A DNA stretch of 9,118 nucleotides from an uncultured Ruminococcus sp. (GTDB lineage Bacteria; Bacillota_A; Clostridia; Oscillospirales; Acutalibacteraceae). Of the stretch, positions 7,035 through 9,118 are shown piece by piece. How positions within the stretch are numbered: position 1 is the first letter of the stretch; each line of letters starts with the position of its first letter. The notes beneath the pieces are model-generated. The model did no database searches, was not told the DNA's origin, and worked only from the letters and a program-made list of their open reading frames with translations. The stretch spans positions 1-9,118 of the forward strand of contig CADBXH010000091.1 in NCBI GenBank assembly GCA_902798605.1. The letters run 5' to 3'. The position numbers and the translations under genes are program-made.

Positions 7035-7200
7035 GTTAAGATTGGGCTGCGCCCAAGTTAAGATTTCGCTGTACGCGCAAGTGAAGATTTGCTGCGCAAA
7101 GTTGGATCAACTGTTCACGGCGAAGACTCTTAACATTCACGAAGTGGATTCTTAACGTTTACGCAGTAAACTCTTAACATTTGCAAAGCAAATCCTTAAC
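7035..7200. repeat. 22-bp-period array of variable-arm hairpins with a central orientation switch
   Basis: Seven-base spacers GTTAAGA (7035-7041, 7057-7063; variants at 7081-7087 and 7101-7107) alternate with hairpins. After the midpoint the spacers appear as the complement TCTTAAC (7128, 7150, 7172; variant CCTTAAC 7194). Right-hand spacing is exactly 22, 22 and 22 bp; left-hand spacing is 22, 24 and 20. The hairpins are TTGGGC-TGC-GCCCAA (7042-7056), a looser one at 7064-7080, TTTGC-TGC-GCAAA (7088-7100), a weak one at 7112-7127, ATTCAC-GAA-GTGGAT (7135-7149, one G-T), GTTTAC-GCA-GTAAAC (7157-7171) and ATTTGC-AAA-GCAAAT (7179-7193). The centre AGTTG-GAT-CAACT (7100-7112) is itself a hairpin. 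Arms differ between units but remain self-complementary. It begins 10 nt after a stop codon and ends just before a promoter. This array fills most of the 259-nt gap. Function is unknown. Confidence 0.85.
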
Positions 7201-7211
7201 TCAAAAAACTC

Positions 7212-7240
7212 TTGATTAACCCCCTAACTTTTGCTATAAT
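7212..7240 (+). promoter_or_regulatory. strong sigma-A promoter for the flavodiiron gene
   Basis: TTGATT (7212-7217; four of six) and a perfect TATAAT (7235-7240) are 17 nt apart, with a TG-C extended -10 (7232-7234). The predicted start near 7247 gives a leader of about 37 nt. AAGGAGG (7269-7275) lies 8 nt before the ATG at 7284. The -35 lies in TCTTGATTAAC, which resembles a decayed spacer of the adjoining hairpin array. A lone TTGTTAA (7246-7252) recalls a Rex half-site but has no partner. Confidence 0.8.
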
Positions 7241-7283
7241 AATAATTGTTAATAAAAATCTAAAATACAAGGAGGAAATTTCT

Positions 7284-9118
7284 ATGTTAATCACCAAAGA
7301 CATCAGGTATGTCGGCGTTAACGATCACAAGGTCGACCTTTTTGAGGGTCAGTATGTTGTGCCCGAGGGTATGGCGTACAACTCCTATGTGATCCTTGAC
7401 GAAAAAATCGCGGTAATGGACACGGTTGACCGCAACTTTAAGCACGAGTGGCTCGCTAAGCTCGAGTTCGCTCTCGGCGAAAGAAAGCCCGATTACCTTG
7501 TTGTTCAGCACATGGAACCCGACCACAGCGCTAATATCAAGAACTTTATGGACATCTACCCCGACGCCAAGATCGTATCGTCCGCAAAGGCTTTTGTGAT
7601 GATGAAAAACTTCTTTGGAACCGATTTTGAGGACAGGCAGATCGTCATCAAAGAGGGCGACACTCTGGAGCTCGGCAAACACGTTCTTAACTTTGTAGCC
7701 GCTCCGATGGTCCACTGGCCGGAGGTAATGGTCACCTACGACAGCACCGACAAGGTTCTTTTCTCCGCCGACGGCTTCGGAAAGTTCGGCGCTAACGATT
7801 CTTATGACGACTGGGCAAGAGAAGCCAAGCGTTACGCTATCGACAAGTTAGGCGAGTACGACAGCGAGGTCGGAAGTATGCTTAAAAAGGCAGCCGGCTT
7901 TGACGTTGAGTCCGACTGGGCTTGCGAGGCAAGGCGCTACTATATCGGCATCGTCGGCAAATACGGCGCTCAGGTCCAGAACCTGCTCAAAAAGGCGGCT
8001 ACACTCGATATCGAGATCATCTGTCCGCTCCACGGCCCCATCCTCACCGAGAACCTCGGCTACTACATCGGACTGTACAACACCTGGTCGTCCTATTCGG
8101 TAGAGAGCGACGGAATTATGATCGCCTACACCTCGGTTTACGGCAACACAAAGAAGGCTGTTATGCGGCTCGCCGACAAGCTCAGAGCAAAGGGCTGCCC
8201 CAAGGTTGTTGTCAATGATCTTGCGAGAGAGGATATGGCAGAGTGCGTCGAGGACGCTTTCCGCTACGGCAGGATCGTGCTCGCCACAACGACCTATAAC
8301 GCTGAGATCTTCCCGTTTATGCGCGAGTTCATCAACCACCTGACCGAGCGCAACTTCCAGAACAAGACAATCGGTCTTATCGAGAACGGCTCATGGGCTC
8401 CGCTCGCCGCAAAGACTATGAAGAAAATGCTCGAGGGCTGCAAGAACCTCACATTTACCGATACTACCGTTAAAATTATGTCCGCTCTTAATGAGGAGAG
8501 CAGCGCTCAGCTCGAGGCTTTGGCTGAGGAGCTGTGTATGGACTATATGGCTCAAAACGACGACACCGCCGACAAGAACGATATGACGGCGCTGTTCCGC
8601 ATCGGCTACGGTCTGTATGTTGTAACCTCAAACGACGGCAAAAAGGACAACGGACTTATCGTCAACACCGTCACCCAGGTCACAGACTCGCCCAACCGCG
8701 TGGCTGTCTGCATCAACAAGCAGAATTATTCTCACCACGTTATCAAGCAGACGGGCGTTATGAACGTAAACTGCCTGTCGGTAGAGGCTCCGTTCAGCGT
8801 GTTTGAAAACTTCGGCTTCCAAAGCGGTCAGAACGTGGACAAGTTCAAGGACTGCGAGCCGCTCAAATCCGACAACGGACTCGTGTTCCTCCCTCACTAC
8901 ATCAACGCGTTTATGTCGCTCAAGGTTGAGCAGTACATCGACCTCGACTCTCACGGAATGTTCATCTGCGAGGTAACAGAGGCAAGAGTGATCTCCGACA
9001 AAGAGACCATGACCTACACCTATTACCAGAACAACGTTAAGCCCAAGCCCCAGACCGAGGGCAAAAAGGGCTGGGTATGCAAGGTCTGCGGATATATCTA
9101 CGAGGGCGACGAGCTCCC
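7284..9118 (+). CDS. flavodiiron protein fused to flavin reductase and rubredoxin (3'-truncated by window end)
   Basis: Cytosolic O2 and/or NO reductase of the flavodiiron family (FprA/ROO type); 611 codons are visible and the stop lies beyond the window. A metallo-beta-lactamase-like domain (about 1-270) keeps the diiron ligands: HMEPDH (H76, E78, D80, H81), H144 in VHWPE, D163 in SADGFG and H250 in PLHGP. A flavodoxin domain (about 277-425) follows, with FMN loop TSVYGNT (283-289) and ENGSWAP (367-373). Next is a flavin reductase-like domain (about 432-585), then a rubredoxin start, WVCKVCGYIYEGDEL, with C599 and C602; its second Cys pair is outside. The last two parts resemble Moorella high-molecular-weight rubredoxin, the NADH-linked donor to FprA, so this chain may carry the whole electron path. 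Residues 176-209 and 211-244 are tandem copies. Every isoleucine codon is ATC or ATT, never ATA, unlike feoAB, which with the strong promoter suggests high expression. Confidence 0.95.
   Translation, partial: MLITKDIRYVGVNDHKVDLFEGQYVVPEGMAYNSYVILDEKIAVMDTVDRNFKHEWLAKLEFALGERKPDYLVVQHMEPDHSANIKNFMDIYPDAKIVSSAKAFVMMKNFFGTDFEDRQIVIKEGDTLELGKHVLNFVAAPMVHWPEVMVTYDSTDKVLFSADGFGKFGANDSYDDWAREAKRYAIDKLGEYDSEVGSMLKKAAGFDVESDWACEARRYYIGIVGKYGAQVQNLLKKAATLDIEIICPLHGPILTENLGYYIGLYNTWSSYSVESDGIMIAYTSVYGNTKKAVMRLADKLRAKGCPKVVVNDLAREDMAECVEDAFRYGRIVLATTTYNAEIFPFMREFINHLTERNFQNKTIGLIENGSWAPLAAKTMKKMLEGCKNLTFTDTTVKIMSALNEESSAQLEALAEELCMDYMAQNDDTADKNDMTALFRIGYGLYVVTSNDGKKDNGLIVNTVTQVTDSPNRVAVCINKQNYSHHVIKQTGVMNVNCLSVEAPFSVFENFGFQSGQNVDKFKDCEPLKSDNGLVFLPHYINAFMSLKVEQYIDLDSHGMFICEVTEARVISDKETMTYTYYQNNVKPKPQTEGKKGWVCKVCGYIYEGDEL

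Noticed and set aside
7042..7056. Simple rho-independent terminator after the GTPase-nuclease gene
   Set aside because: The TTGGGC/GCCCAA hairpin is not followed by a T-run, and it is one unit of the longer array.
7035..7200. CRISPR array
   Set aside because: The regular element is only 7 bp, the variable parts are self-complementary hairpins of about 15 bp, and repeat polarity reverses midway. No cas gene is nearby.
7246..7252. Rex operator near the flavodiiron promoter
   Set aside because: Only one TTGTTAA half is present; the expected TTAACAA partner is not found at the right spacing.
7287..7715. Minus-strand open frames inside the flavodiiron gene (also 7848-8339 and 8628-8954)
   Set aside because: They are antisense to a gene with all catalytic motifs and have no recognisable domain or start signal.

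Overview
The window looks like a chromosomal segment from an anaerobic, gut-type clostridium, most likely near Ruminococcus/Oscillospiraceae. This rests on the FeoA-FeoB fusion with its small Cys-rich partner, a flavodiiron protein fused to flavin reductase and rubredoxin domains, BspA-like leucine-rich-repeat debris, and consensus sigma-A promoters with strong AAGGAGG ribosome sites. The genus is an inference. No tRNA, rRNA, transposase or CRISPR array was seen.

Left part (1-1810, minus strand): a complete mgtE magnesium channel gene follows, 35 nt downstream, a 98-codon secreted protein that looks like the surviving N-terminus of a larger leucine-rich-repeat surface protein. A good leftward promoter sits at 1783-1811. 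Middle (1813-1910): a long composite hairpin with a T-run separates that promoter from a rightward extended -10 promoter at 1882-1910.

Right of this is a tightly packed plus-strand operon: feoAB (one polypeptide, ferrous iron uptake), a 46-codon FeoB-associated Cys-rich membrane peptide (0 nt gap), and an 862-aa protein (2 nt gap). The last joins a Tet(M)/EF-G-like ribosomal GTPase to a C-terminal NYN nuclease domain resembling the ribosome-associated endoribonuclease Rae1/YacP. This fusion, and its place behind ferrous iron uptake, is the most intriguing protein-level observation.

Behind it, 7035-7200 holds a 22-bp-period array. Short conserved GTTAAGA/TCTTAAC spacers alternate with small hairpins whose arms differ in sequence from unit to unit but stay self-complementary, and the spacer orientation flips in the middle. 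A near-perfect promoter (7212-7240) then drives a flavodiiron gene that runs off the window end. It encodes, in order, a diiron beta-lactamase-like domain, a flavodoxin, a flavin reductase and a rubredoxin, apparently a self-contained NAD(P)H-to-O2/NO reductase. Its diiron domain carries an internal tandem duplication of about 35 residues.

Together the right-hand genes suggest iron acquisition, ribosome surveillance and oxygen/NO detoxification in an anaerobe. The functional link between them is inference from gene order only.
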